Below are positions 45,795 to 58,159 of a stretch of 64,000 nt of DNA, in pieces (position 1 is the first letter of the stretch; each line of letters starts with the position of its first letter). Origin of the DNA: Lindgomyces ingoldianus (Eukaryota > Ascomycota > Dothideomycetes > Pleosporales > Lindgomycetaceae). Position numbers and translations under genes: made by a program. The stretch covers positions 156,099-220,098 of the forward strand of contig NW_022985215.1 in the NCBI RefSeq assembly GCF_010093535.1, read 5' to 3'. Under the pieces are notes generated by a model, which saw nothing but the letters and a program-made list of their open reading frames with translations, was not told the origin of the DNA and did not search any database.

Positions 45795-46892
45795 ACGTAC
45801 TTCACAGACAAGTTGCTTACACACCTAAGTTGCTTACTTTTACTAAGACTCTACTAAACTACTCTTTCTACACTAATGTATTCCTAACAACACTACTTAA
45901 ACGCGCTAAAAGAATGTTAGATACAGCTTACACTTTAAGCTTTTAAATAAAATATAAAACTCTTAAAAAAACAGGCTGCAGCTATATATAGAGTCTCTTA
46001 AAAGATAGTAAATAACTATAGCACTAGACAACCTTTATAAGCTAATTCTATAGCTAACTTATAAAGGCTAGGTAATAATAAGAAGTAGGTGATTATTAAG
46101 ACTATACTTAAGCTATTACATAAGGATTTTTCTCTTAGATAGCATTTATAGCTAATATAGCTAATTTTTTACGCGCTAAGTGTAATCTAGGCTATATTAG
46201 CATAAACTAGCCTAGTACATTTATAAAGCGTTATTTAAAGCTTAAAGTAAAGTTTTAAGTGTAAGTATAGTTAATAGATATTTAGCTTATAATAAAGCTT
46301 ATCTTGCTAAAGTTGTACATGTTATTATTTTAGATGCTATACTTAGCTTTAATATTCTTTATAAGGCTAAACCTGCTTTAAATTACCTTAGAACTTTTAT
46401 AAAAAGCTTTTTTATAGTTATACTATGCTTAAACATTACTTTAAGGTCTAGATAACACTTCTTAAACATACTAGGCTAGTTTATGCTAACATAGCCTAGA
46501 TTACGCTTAGCGCGTAAAGAATTAGCTATATTTAGCTATAAATGCTATCTAAAAGGAAAATCCTTGCATGTATAGCTTAAGTATAGTCTTAATAATTACC
46601 TACTTTTTCTTATTACCTAGCTTTTATAAGTTAGCTATAGAATTAGCTTATAAAAGTTATTTAGTGCTATAGTTATTTATTATCTTTTAAGAAACTCTGT
46701 ACATAGCTACAGCATATTTTTTTAAAAGTTTTATGTTTTATTTAAAAGCTTAAAGTATAAGCTATATCTAACATTCTTTTAGCACGTCTAAGTCGTGTTG
46801 TTAGGAATGTATTAGTGTAAAAAGGTAGTTTAGTAAAGTCTTAGTAAAAGTAAGCAACTTAGGTGTGTAAGCAACTTGCCTGTGAAGTATGT
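45795..46892. mobile_element. Foldback element made of two inverted Pogo 5' halves
   Basis: 1098 bp bounded by family 2 Pogo termini (ACGTACTTCACAG...) and TA on each side (45793-45794, 46893-46894). The terminal repeat does not stop after ~60 bp: about 474 bp from the left (45795-46268) are repeated inverted at the right (46419-46892), both matching the 5' end and transposase N-terminus of the full-length Pogo at 10589. The ~150-bp spacer continues the right copy. There is no catalytic domain, so any movement needed transposase in trans. Confidence 0.85.
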
Positions 46893-47681
46893 TATAGTAA
46901 TAAAATTTAAACATAATTTTATAGTCTTTAAGCACTTTAATAATCTCTAGCGCTTAATTCTTTCTAGTGTAGTCTTTATATAAATTTATTAAAGCTAATA
47001 AAAAGGTCTTTATGCTAGTAGTTAGCATCTATGTAGAAGATGTTAGTGTTATAGTTTTAATTTTTACGCTAACACAGCTAAGCTAAGGTTTTACTAGTAC
47101 ATACTAAAAAAATAAGCTACTACCTCTAGGCAGGATAAGTAGTTTAGAGAAGTCTATATAGTAATACTTAGTATAATTTTACTATAAGCTAATCTTAGTA
47201 TTATTTAAATCTCCTACTTCTAGCGCACTAGACTATTCTAGATATAGATTAAGAGCATAGTGTAGGAAAATAGTATAGTGTTAAGAAAGTTAGCATAGTT
47301 CTAAGTAAGTACCTTATAAGTTTTAGCTAAAAATGTGTTTTTAAAAGTTTAATTTTAAAAAATAACTTAGTTTATTACTGCAGCTTTAAAACCTTTTTTT
47401 TACTAAGCTTTATATAAAATAATTTTTATAGATCTAGCTACTTTTATTATAGCTTTAAAAGAATTAGCAGAAAGCTTTAAGCTGTTAAGTAAAAAATCTC
47501 TACTAGCATTAATTTTATACTTTTTTTAAAAATAAGAGATAATATAATTATAACTACTAATAATTTTTGTAGTGCTATGTTGCTACATTATTTACAAAGC
47601 TACACTTTAAGAATAGTGCTGTTATTGTTCTTATACACTAAATCCCCCCTATAGCACTAGACTTAGAAGATAAAATACTAC
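46893..47681. other. AT-rich RIP-mutated DNA
   Basis: No terminal repeats, motifs or frames that I can interpret. Probably an old repeat. The last five bases before 47687 are the target duplication of the next LTR. Confidence 0.5.
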
Positions 47682-47686
47682 GACAG

Positions 47687-48059
47687 TGTAAAAAACAGGG
47701 TATACACTTCGCAATCAAGAGGTGTATTGACCAACAAGGGCGTGACTGTGACATAGGAGTATGATTGATACCCGCCTAATTCCTAAGGCGATCCTCTGCT
47801 ATCTAAAGAGGGCTTCTACAACTGGCTATATACTTCTCCAGAGAGCCAGGCACGGCAGCGCTGGTAGCGACAGATCTAGTATGCCGTAGGTCCAGTTCAA
47901 AGTATTACCTGTCTAGGATGCCCGGCTTTTTAGGCGAGGTAGGCATTGTCTGGGAAGTGCGGGGTTAACGGCACGGTTCGGGAGTTGTCCGGGACTGCCT
48001 AGTGCAGTCTAGGCCAGTCTACGACAGCCTAGGAAACACCTGGATAGCCGGTTGTTACA
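47687..48059. mobile_element. Solo LTR, little mutated
   Basis: 373 bp from TGTAAAAAACAGGG to CCGGTTGTTACA, flanked by a perfect GACAG duplication (47682-47686, 48060-48064). GC-rich, in sharp contrast to its AT-rich surroundings, so probably recent. No other copy in the window; strand not determinable. Confidence 0.88.
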
Positions 48060-48250
48060 GACAGTTTATAAATGATCTGTAAAAGCAAAGCTTGCTTAGA
48101 GAAATAGTTAGTACATTAAGGTAGGTTATTTAGGTTAAAGAATAGTTATAGCATAATGCTTAGCAAATTAGTATTAGACAGGTAATAGACACATAATAAC
48201 AATATTTAACTAGTTATAGCATGTAACTAATTACAGCCTGTAACTAAGCG

Positions 48251-48347
48251 TAGCTAATACTAATATCTAACACACTAATATAGCTAATGCTAATCTCTAA
48301 CACACTAATATAGCTAATGCTAATCCTTAACACACTAATATAGCTAA
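48251..48347. repeat. 30-bp tandem repeat, about 3.2 units
   Basis: Units starting TAGCTAATRCTAAT at 48251, 48281 and 48311, with a 7-bp partial fourth. They lie in the AT-rich segment between the solo LTR and the Copia element. Confidence 0.9.
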
Positions 48348-48578
48348 AAAAGTAGAATAAACATAACTAACTATAATTTAAATATGTTTTATATAACATA
48401 TACTAGAGTAAACTACATGTAAATTAATATAAAAATGTATGTATATTAAGTATACATTATCTTAAAAAAGAATATAAGAAATATATAAAGTAATAAACAA
48501 TAGTGTTACTAAAGTTTATTTAAAAAGATTTTACTTAACTTTATATTTTATAAACTTAAACATATTAAGTATAGTATG

Positions 48579-48858
48579 TGTCCGTACGCAGCAGCAGCGT
48601 CGCGGCCTGGATACGAACGATCGCGCACGAGCAGGATCACGTATCTATGTCACATGATGCTCGTGCGCGAACCTCCGTGCGCGAACATCTAGATATCCCC
48701 CTTTTCCTCTATACAGAGGAAAGACAAGAGCAATAAAACTAGAAACATGTTGCCCTTACCTTACCTACCTTGTACGCTGTGCACACTGTACACCACTCTT
48801 ACTCTTGCTACTTAAGTGCTTATACTATAAGCAGCTAGCTGTTAGAGCCTATTTAACA
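48579..48858 (+). repeat. 5' LTR of the Copia element
   Basis: 280 bp, TGTCCGTACGCAGC to TATTTAACA. The following TAATTAGTGGTTGATT may include the primer-binding site (a TGG start is expected), but I cannot name the tRNA. Confidence 0.93.
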
Positions 48859-48899
48859 CTAATTAGTGGTTGATTTAATTAACTGCAAATTAGCAAGAG

Positions 48900-49430
48900 T
48901 GACAATAGAGTACCCACGCTCTGCGAGGTACTTTGTTTTGTTACCTATCCCTTAGGAAGAGTGACAGCAGAGTACCTACGCCCTGCGAGGTACTTTGTTT
49001 AGTTACCTATCCCTTAGGATAGCAGATTAATCCTTTGCATTGTACAGCAAGCTCTGCTACCGTACGAAGTAAAGAGGAGATAGTGCGAGACGCACACTAA
49101 AACTACTAAAGCTGCACGACCTAGCAGCTAGACAACAGCAGTACCTGCGCGATCCACTGCACAAGCAATTAACCCTACGCCCTGTAAGGCACTTTGTTTT
49201 GTTACCTATCCCTTAGGAAGAGTAACAACAAAGCACCTACGCCTTATAAGGTACTTTGTTTAGTTACCTATCCCTTAGAATAGCAGATTAATCCTTTGCA
49301 TTGCACAGCAAGCTCTGCTACTGTACAAAGTAAAGAGGAGATAGTGTGAGGCGCACACTAAAGCCATTAAAGCTGCACGACCTAGCAGCTAGACAACAGC
49401 AGTACCCGCGCGATCTACTAGAAAAGCAAT
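48900..49430 (+). repeat. 261-bp tandem duplication in the Copia leader
   Basis: Corresponding points repeat exactly 261 bp apart (CTTAGGAAG at 48951 and 49212; AGCAGATTA at 49021 and 49282; CTAGCAGCT at 49121 and 49382). The first copy is less mutated. Each copy also contains an internal ~60-bp doublet around GAGGTACTTTGTTT. Confidence 0.92.
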
Positions 49431-49439
49431 TAACTATAC

Positions 49440-52400
49440 TATTATAATAGAATCCTACTAGCAACTAACAACTCTACGCGATAACAGAAAAAACAAGGAA
49501 TAATTTCTATTATATAAATAACTTACAAAGAACATAGAGATATTAAAGGCAACACTACAGAACAAGACTAGCCTAGAGTACTAGAATAATAAGATTAACA
49601 TGTTAGAGGCTCTAATAAGCCTATAGACTTAATTATACATAAGTTATATAATTACTAATCTACACATAACAACTTAGAAGGGCGCTACTCTTTTAAGTGC
49701 GTACATAGAGAATTTTAAAAAATAGACACTATAAGACTTCTTAGCACTTAGCTGCGCGTTTAAAAAGGAGCTTATATAAGTGCTAGAGGACAAGAGAATC
49801 ACACTACAGCTAGGCACTAAAGGTACCTAAGCCTAGAAGCTGTACAATATAGCATAAGAAAAGGCAATTGCACTAAAAAGGCTTTATACACAACTTTTAT
49901 TACTATATAAGGCTTTGCACAGAAGTAGACTAAACATAATGCTGCTATTAACACTAAATGTACTAGCATTACCTGCTCCTACACCTTAGCTAGCACTACA
50001 CTAATCACTGTACAAACAATACATGCCACCCTACCCAACGCCTGCTCCACACCCTCAATTGTACACACCACCGCCTGCAGTAGTGTATGCACCACCAATA
50101 CCACCTGCACAATCTATACTACATTACAACCTGTACAAACTTCCACTCTAAAGGGAAACTACTAAAGAAAAACTCTTAGCAGATAAAATTATATAATTTT
50201 AAAAAGTATAAAAAAAATAATAACTATATAAGTTAACTATATAACATTTTTATAAACAAAATAAGGATCTTTATTAATTTATGTTAATAGCTAAATATCT
50301 AGGAAACTTAGTACATAGACATCTTTCTAGATATCCTAGAAGGTTAGGTAAATATGTACTATATGCACAACATAGGCCCTAGACATAACTAGAAGCATTT
50401 GTACAACACCTTAAGCAGTTACTTTAACACTAATGTAAACTATAGCTAGTACTAGATAGACTAGATAACAATAACTTTTATATAATACTAATAAAAAAAC
50501 TTTAATAAAAGTTTATATAAAGTCTTTAAAACAATAATTAATAAGCTTATACTTATATAAAGAGCACTAAAAATAAAATTTTAAGGGGATGTTCTACTGC
50601 ACACTGCTGTTATATAAGCCTGTTAAGGATAACTAGAACTAGAACATGCTATGTTTACTATTAAGCCCTTATACAAAGCCTTATTTAGTAACTTATAGGC
50701 ATTACTTTAAGTTACTATAAACTAAAGGGTAAACTAATACCTCTAGAAACTGCCTAATGTATACTACATAAACTGCTAATATAACTTTACATAATAAAAG
50801 TTTACATAATAAGAAAGAAGCTTCTCTCTGTGTAAAAAAGAACAACATAGAAGATCTTTATTTAGGTTTAGGCTATAATCTAGAGACAACTGTATATAAA
50901 TAAAAAAGTGCTTTATTTGCTATAAAAAAGAATGTTAGTTATTAAACTACCTTTATAATAACTATACATAAGCAAAGAACTAGTATGTTACTTTATATAA
51001 AGATTTTTATAATAAGACTTTATTATATAAAGCTATTACTTTATACATCTAAAACTTTAAAGGTTACCTTAAAGAAAAAAATAATTTACATAATGTAAAA
51101 AAAATAAAATAAAAAAGTAAGAATGCTAAGAAAGCTGTTAACTACTTTACCTCTGCTGCCTATTTACACTATGCAATAGAAGAGAACATCTACAGCATTA
51201 AACCTAAAGAATATGCTAAGTAGTTTATCCTTAATAACTAATACTATACAGTATACTAAGGCAAACTATAGAACACAGGCACAGCAAAAATCTCTACTGT
51301 TAGTAAGTCCTAACTTAAGGCGTATATATAAGAGAACTTATGTATAGAAATTAATTAAACACTTAGCTAAATAGATATTAGCTTTAAAAGCTAGACACTA
51401 AAGAAATTAATTAGTACTATATAAATCTAGAACTTAATTAGTCTAGTTACATACTATATTCTAGAGACTCTAACACTATTTTTACTATTACTAGTAAATG
51501 CTAACTAACTTAGGGCATACTTTAACAACATTTTAAATATTATTATATGTAAAGACAAAACTACTATTTTTATTATATAAAAATAAAGACACTTTTTTTT
51601 TAATATTAGTAAAAAAGAATTTATATCTTTCTTTACTAAATTAAAACTTTACTGCCTCTACTACTAATTTAGACACCCCTGCATAGAGAGACTCTAGAAG
51701 ATGCTAACTAGCGCTAGCTACAACATTAATGCTGTAGTGCTAGAAAAGATTAAGAAGTTCTGCCACCTCTACTAATTATATAACTAGGCCTTATAAAGAT
51801 TTAAGTTTATAATTAAAAATAACACTTACTTTAACTATAAAGTTATTATTAATGTTGTATAAATTAATAATAAAAATGTTCTATATGTTATTAATATAGA
51901 CACATTATTTTAGGCTGCTATATTCCTAAAATCTATGTCTACATAAGATACCTAGGATGTACTGTGCAAATGCTAAATTAACACTTATTAAGAACTTCTA
52001 GACTACATTATGCATAACTCTAGTATAAACTTTACTTTAAAGGATTTTTAAGCTTATGCAAAGATTATAGGAGCTACATGTAGGCAGATGCCTGTAGAAG
52101 CATATTAGGCAGTTAGAAAGGTTAAGCGTGTGTACACACCTCTCTAACAAGTGTTTAACATCCTAAAGACTAAGCTAGGTAACTGTACAGATAATAAGGC
52201 TATCCTATAGATAGCAGTTAAGGCTCTAAACAACACAGCTAGCCTGCATAGTCTAGTACCCACGCTGCTAGTCTTTAAGGTATACCTAAGAATTAACTTA
52301 AACTCTTTACTATTACTAGACATTATTGCATAAGTAAGTGCTATATAAAAGGTAATAAAAATACTTTAAAAAGACTATGTAAAAGTAAACATTAATTATG

Positions 52401-54800
52401 TAATTAACACTTATAATAGCTTTATAACATATAAAGTTTTTAACCTCCCTCTTAGCTTAGAGATTATAGCATAGAGAGAGAAGAAAGGCTAGACTAGCCT
52501 ATATAAAATTAAGAGTATTAAAGAGAGAGACATTATTATTAAGAGAAAAAATAGCTTACTAAAGCTTTAATATACACAGGTTAAACTGTACTATAAAAAA
52601 AGAAGAAAGATAACCTACCTATAATAGATAACCTAGATAAACTAATCCTTATATAAAAAGATCCCCTAAAGAAGAGAAAGAAAAGACAGCCTTATAAGAA
52701 TATTATAAAGGCAGAACTAGAGCCTACTATAGACTAAGCCCTTTAAGATAGTAATGCTGCACTAGTGTAAAAAAAAGATATAGATACTAGAAGAAGTAAA
52801 AGGTAAAGAAAACCTACATAAAGTCTAGACTAGGTATTTCTAACCTAGAAGAAAAAGGATAATTAGGCCTTATCTATTAAGCTTTATATAGACAGTGTAA
52901 TTACTACACCTAGAGAACTATTTAAGAAATTAGACTACATAAAGATAAACACCTTAATTACTAATAGCACTTTTAAGGTTATAGCATATAACTTAATAAA
53001 GCATAAAAGTTAGATTTTTAACCTTTGCTTTATATAAAAAGTAAAAAGTAAAACAACCTAACTATATAAAAAATCCTGCCTAGTGTTTGCTAGCTACTTA
53101 GATAAAGAGAAAGAAGAAATCCTTACCTAGTTACTAACTATCTAGAAGATAAGCTAGAGACTACTTTTAGCTATAAAAGTAAGCTTAAGAGCTACATATA
53201 AAATGCATTTTAAACTATGTAATATTATATAAGTATACATTTAATTAATAGATAAGCTTATGTGCACACTATACATAAAGCTACTAAAGGAGATGCGCTA
53301 GAGCTTTCTACTAAATATAATACTCTAGGTTGTACAACTCTTATATAGAGCTGCTAAATTAGGACTGTATTAGTTTAAGATATACTATAACTACTATAAA
53401 GAAAAGCTATGTATGCACATTTTTTTATATAACCCCTACTTCTTAATTACTAATAAAAGAGAGCACACCTTTAGTATTACTAGCTTATAGATAGACAACA
53501 CTTTAAGCATTATAACAAAAAATTTTACATAAAGAGAAAAGAAAAAACTATAAAAAGTAAAGTTTTATATAAAAGGTAAAACTATTTTAGTAGAAAAGCA
53601 GCTTATTAAGTTTAATAGTAAAAGAATTAAACTTACGCATAACATAGTAGTTTTTACTTAGAAGAGATAAGTAAGCTACTTTTATATAATTAACCTAAAA
53701 AATAAGAATGCTGCATAATAATATATTAAGTAATATGTAAGAGGGGCATACATTACATCTATGTGTTAACTAAAGGTAGCATTTAACCTCTTTATTACTA
53801 CATAAACTATAAACTTTTTGTATAATAATATTAACACACTTAACACATAAATCTAATAGTAGATAGATAATAGTAAGTGTAGTCTTACCTTTCTACTATT
53901 ATAGCTTAATTATGCAAAGCTGTTTATCTTTATAGATAAATTATTTACTAATAATAAAAACTTTAGCTTATAGCTAGAATTCTTAATTATATTAAGTAAT
54001 AAAGACTGTATAGAGTAAAGCAACTACTTTAAAATACTAGGTAACATTATACACTAAAATTCTACTAAGTGTAAAAGAGTAACTAGAAGTGTCTTTACTA
54101 GTAAACTATATAAAATAGTTAGAGGGTTTAATAATATAATTACCTTTAGTACAACTCTATAGTAAATTATATAAACACTTAAACTACTACTAATCTTAGT
54201 AGTAATTTATATAGATTTAAAGTTTTTATATAATTACCTTATTAAGCTAAGCACTACTAGTAAAAAGTAACTTATAATTAACATTATGTTACTCTGTAAA
54301 TTATATAAAAAAAGGGAAATTACTAAAATAAAGTAAATTAATAGTAAAGACAACTTAGTAGATGTATGTATAAAAAAACACTAAACTAAGCTCTTTAATT
54401 ATTAGTCCTAACTAACTGCCTCTCTATCTAGATAGAAGCATCTATAGACTAGCTAGATCCTGTGCGTAAAGATGCCTTAAACTAACTAGACTAACAACAC
54501 TTTTATATAAGGCTTATTTCTCTTTATTTTGTTTTTTTTTTATATTATACGCACTTATTTTTCTTATTATAAAGATCTGTCACTGTTAGTACTATATAAA
54601 AAGAGAAAAAAGCTAAGAGATTATACAGTAAAGCTTAGAAAGCAAAGAATAAAGAAGAGAAAAGCTATTTATATAGCATAACTAGCCTATTCTAACGCAC
54701 AGCATTACTAAGGTAAGTTCTAACAAATAGAGTAAAGTAAAGGCAGAACATAATTAGATAGACCTACATAGACAGAAGAGAGGTAACGTGTATAGAAGGT
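49440..54800 (+). pseudogene. Gag-pol relic of the Copia element
   Basis: Plus-strand frames broken by TAA/TAG only. A Pro-rich gag part (about 50015-50110, MPPYPTPAPHPQLYTPPPA) comes first. The integrase end at about 52060-52310 has MPVEAY, VYTPL.QVFNILKTKLG, IAVKALNNTA and LVPTLLVF, a recognisable fungal Copia signature. The reverse transcriptase tract at about 53080-53700 has LLLAIKVSLRATYK, VVQLLYRAAKLGLY.FK, SLWIDNTL where a D-D pair is expected, and VKFYIKGK. The last part is RNase H-like. Inactive. Confidence 0.85.
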
Positions 54801-54830
54801 AACTCTTTAGACAAAAAGAAAAGTTGCTAG

Positions 54831-55110
54831 TGTCTGTACACAGCAGCAGCGTTGCAGCCTAGATACAAATAATTGCGCACAAGCAGGATTACATATCTAT
54901 GTTACATAATGCTTATGCGTAAACCTTTGTGCGCAAACATCTAGATATCCCCCTTTTTCTCTATATAAAGGAAAGACAAGAGTAATAGAACTAGAAACAT
55001 GTTGCCCTTACCTTACCTACCTTATACACTATGCACACTGTACACCACTCTTACTCTTGCTACTTAAGTGCTTATACTATAAGCAGCTAGCTGTCGGAGC
55101 CTATTTAACA
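54831..55110 (+). repeat. 3' LTR of the Copia element
   Basis: 280 bp, preceded by the purine-rich AGACAAAAAGAAAAG and followed by the GTATG target copy. Confidence 0.94.
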
Positions 55111-55115
55111 GTATG

Positions 55116-55615
55116 TGTTACTAATAAATTACTTTATTTTTAGTAATACTATAAAGATAGTAAAATTATTACTATTTATATACTTTTTTACTTATTACAC
55201 TTTTTATAGCTATTTAATATAAGTTATTTTATATTTTTAAAAAATTATATAAGCGCTAAGCTAAAAACCTTATATATAACTAAATTACTTATTATAGAGT
55301 AAGCTTATAAGTAAAGTAATACTTAAAAGTAAATAATAGCTAGCTAATTTTTAGCTTTAATTAAGTTAGTAAAATTTATTTTTTAAAAACTAAAGGTTTA
55401 TATAAATTTAAGATTAACGTTAGTTATTTAGAAATTAGTTAATTATTAGCTATAATTAAGAGAACACGTTCTAGCTCTAGCTTTTAACGCGTTTCTACTC
55501 TTATAATAGTCTTCCTCTTCTTTACACCTTACGTTCTCTAGCGTTGCACCTGTTCCTTTTACTGCCTAATACTGCCACACTACGCCTAATACTGCTACCT
55601 AATATCTTTAATTTA
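55116..55615. other. Pogo fragment and AT-rich spacer
   Basis: 55130-55300 matches the middle of the Pogo transposase region (11545-11700). The remainder to 55615 has normal-to-AT-rich composition with a direct repeat CCTAATACTGCYAC at about 55565-55605 and no gene. Confidence 0.6.
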
Positions 55616-57463
55616 ACGTACCTAACGGGTTAGCCGGCTACACAGGTTAGCTAGCCACTTTTGCTAAGCCTCTACTACACTCTACCTATCTACATAATGC
55701 CTTAACAACAACACTAGATTAAATCTTCTAAAGAATGTTAAATACAGCTTACTTTTTAAGCTTTTAAATAAAACTTAAAACTTTTCTTATAACATGCTGT
55801 AGCTATTTATAATGTTTTTTATATAATACTAAGTAATTAACACACTAGATAGCCTTTATAAGTAGAATGCTAGCCTAAATTAAGAAATCTAACTAAGCTT
55901 AAAAAAAAAGTTGTTGTTAAGTATATACTTAAGCTTATTATACATAGATTTCCTTTTAGACTTACAGCTATAGCTAATATAGCTAATTTCTTGCGCGCAG
56001 AGTGTAATCTAGGCTAGGTTAGCTTAAACTAGCCTAGTATATAAGTTAAGCACTACTTTAAGTTTATAATAAAGTTTAATTATAAGTATAATTATAAAAG
56101 AGCGCTTTATAAAAATCTAAAGGTTATCTAAAGCTAGTTTTACTTAGTAGCTAATATAAAAGCTAAGTATAGTATCTAAGATAAAAACATAGATAACTTT
56201 AATAAAGTAGGCTTTATAATAGGCTAGATATTAACTAAAGCAGTTATTACAGCTTTAAAGAAATAAGAACAGCTAAAGGTAATATAGTAAAGTAATAAGA
56301 AGTAAATAATAGTTATCTAAGGCATTAATATAATAAAGTAGGCTATTTTACTTTTTATTATCTTTAAGGGCTGCTATTACCTTTTTGCCTAGTATAAAAA
56401 GAAGAATTTACTTTAAAACTAGGTTATTATAGTCTCTAAAAACAGCTAGACAATAAATAAGCTTAAGCTGCAGTAGTTAAAGCACTTTAATAAGCATATA
56501 AAAAGAAAAGTTATAAGTGCTTATTAGCTTTTTATTATTAATAGCTATAAAAGCTATAACTTACTTAATTTCTAGCAGTACTATAAAGAAAATAAGATTA
56601 TTACTATTTATATACTTTTACACTTATTATACTTTTTACAGCCTCTTAATGTAGGTTATTTTACCCCTTTAAAAAAGGTGTATAAGTGCTAAGCTAAAGA
56701 TCTTATATGTAACTAGATTACTTATATTATAAAACTTAAGTTCTTACTATGCTTTATACGCGCTTATAATGTAGTAATTACTTTTAGTAATATTTAAGAA
56801 GGGTTTTAAAGCGCTAGTTTAGTTCTATTTAACCTAAAATAGGTTAAAATAGCCCTTAATGTCTAGTTATATACTCTATTACTACTACTACCTATTAATA
56901 ATAAGCCCTAGCAGTTGTAAACCCTAAGTAATACTCTTAAATTTAAGTTATAATTAATGCTTATAAAAGTAAAAATTTAAAGGCATATAAATAGCTTACT
57001 AACATCTATAGTAAAGACCTTTAAGAAAGTCTTAAAAGGGGTAGCAATTATTACGCATAAGCTAGTGTTAGTGTAAAAAAAGATTATAGAGCTTTAAGCA
57101 GTAAATAAGGCTGCTACATAACATAGATTGCATAAAAAGAAGCAGATTTAGGCAGAAAAGACTTTAATAGTTAAGGATAAAGCTTATCTAACTGCTCTAA
57201 AGGAGTTTAGAGCGCGTAGTAATAGGAAGAAGCTAAAGACGCAGGTGCGCGCTAAAGAAGGTAAGCTAAGTTAAAAGTAATGCAGGTAGTGCAATTAGAC
57301 TAGGCATAACTTGCGTACGTGTAAGCAAGTAGCAGAAGTAGACTCTAAATAATATCTTGTGTTGTATTGCTTTATATAGGGCTAAAGTGGGCTGTTTTGC
57401 GCCAGAATAGGGTGGTTTTAGTGGGGGCTTGGCAAAAGTGGCCGGCCAACCTGTTAGGTACGT
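55616..57463 (+). mobile_element. Full-length Pogo/Fot-like transposon (family 1), RIP-degraded
   Basis: 1848 bp with inverted termini ACGTACCTAACGGGTTRGCC and TA target copies (55614-55615, 57464-57465). The plus strand holds a ruined transposase laid out like the family 2 element at 10589: N-terminal DNA-binding part, a DDE-like middle with an LL.PL segment near 56640, and a basic C-terminal tail with a C-x-x-C pair at about 57290-57350. The last ~250 bp are little mutated, so an antisense frame stays open there. The deleted copy at 35175 derives from this family. Confidence 0.88.
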
Positions 57464-57609
57464 TAATTGTTTTAGCATTAAAGCCCTAGTTGTAGAGCTG
57501 CAGCTTGTGTAGTTTGTTGCCTCTGCAGGAATTTCTTAGAGTACTAGGGAGCTCTAGCGCTGCTTCTGCCTCTGCCTCTGCCTCTCTATCGCCGCAAACA
57601 TTAATGTAG

Positions 57610-57810
57610 TGTAAGGCCGGATGTCCTAGAACGGGCCAGTATGGCCTCACCTGACCTGTTTGGAGGTCGTATGACCTGTGCTTCGTATATAAGCATGAAT
57701 CCTGACAAGCGAAGCTTGGCAGCGATTCGTCTCTCTTACAATACACTCCTATCTTTCTCCGAAAGCTTGCTCTCAGTGCTATCCGTGCTACTTACCATCC
57801 CATCTTTACA
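57610..57810 (+). mobile_element. Solo LTR, unmutated
   Basis: 201 bp from TGTAAGGCCGGATG to CCCATCTTTACA, with a perfect TGTAG duplication (57605-57609, 57811-57815). It has a CGTATATAAGC TATA-like box at 57683-57693, which suggests plus orientation. It explains the open frames on both strands at 57486-57832. Confidence 0.88.
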
Positions 57811-57956
57811 TGTAGTACATGTAATACCTTAACAAGCTGTTTTGCTTGCACAACTGCTAGTTTAGCTTTTTTAACTACTGTTTAAATATAATAGGCTAAT
57901 GCCTAGAGGTGTTAGTAAGAGATTACCTAGCAGTGTTAGGAAATGTATAAAGTAAA

Positions 57957-58074
57957 TTGCAGCAAATTGTAGCAAACTACAGCAAATTGCGGCAAACTAT
58001 AGCAAATTGCAGCAAACTACAGCAAATTGCGGCAAACTATAGCAAATTGGAGCAAACTACAGTAGATTACAGCA
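57957..58074. repeat. ~11-bp minisatellite (GCAAATTGCAG / GCAAACTACAG)
   Basis: About ten units of AGCAAAYTRYR, alternating so that a 22-bp and a 55-bp higher-order period are visible. The same GCAGCAAATTGCAG word forms the array inside the solo LTR at 26349. Confidence 0.9.
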
Positions 58075-58159
58075 GCAGGCAACAATCTCTAGTAGATATT
58101 AGTTGTGTTGCAAGTAGCTCTACGTATAGAGAGGGTTCTAGGGGGGTAATGCCTCTAGA

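Larger units (their letters stand above)
48579..55110 (+). mobile_element. Complete Copia retrotransposon, RIP-degraded
   Basis: 6532 bp with 280-bp LTRs (48579-48858, 54831-55110), both TGTC.GTAC.CAGCAGC...TTTAACA, and a perfect target duplication GTATG (48574-48578, 55111-55115). The leader contains a 261-bp tandem duplication. The interior encodes a ruined gag-pol with integrase before reverse transcriptase, the Copia order. The 5' LTR is less mutated than the 3' LTR. Another LTR of this family at 22778 is nearly unmutated. Confidence 0.95.

Noticed and set aside
48251..48347. Short direct-repeat array considered as CRISPR
   Set aside because: The 30-bp units are contiguous with no spacers, and the setting is a fungal genome; it is a plain tandem repeat.
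57486..57832. Overlapping open frames on both strands
   Set aside because: They fall in the unmutated solo LTR (57610-57810) and its edge; no motifs, start context or introns support a gene.
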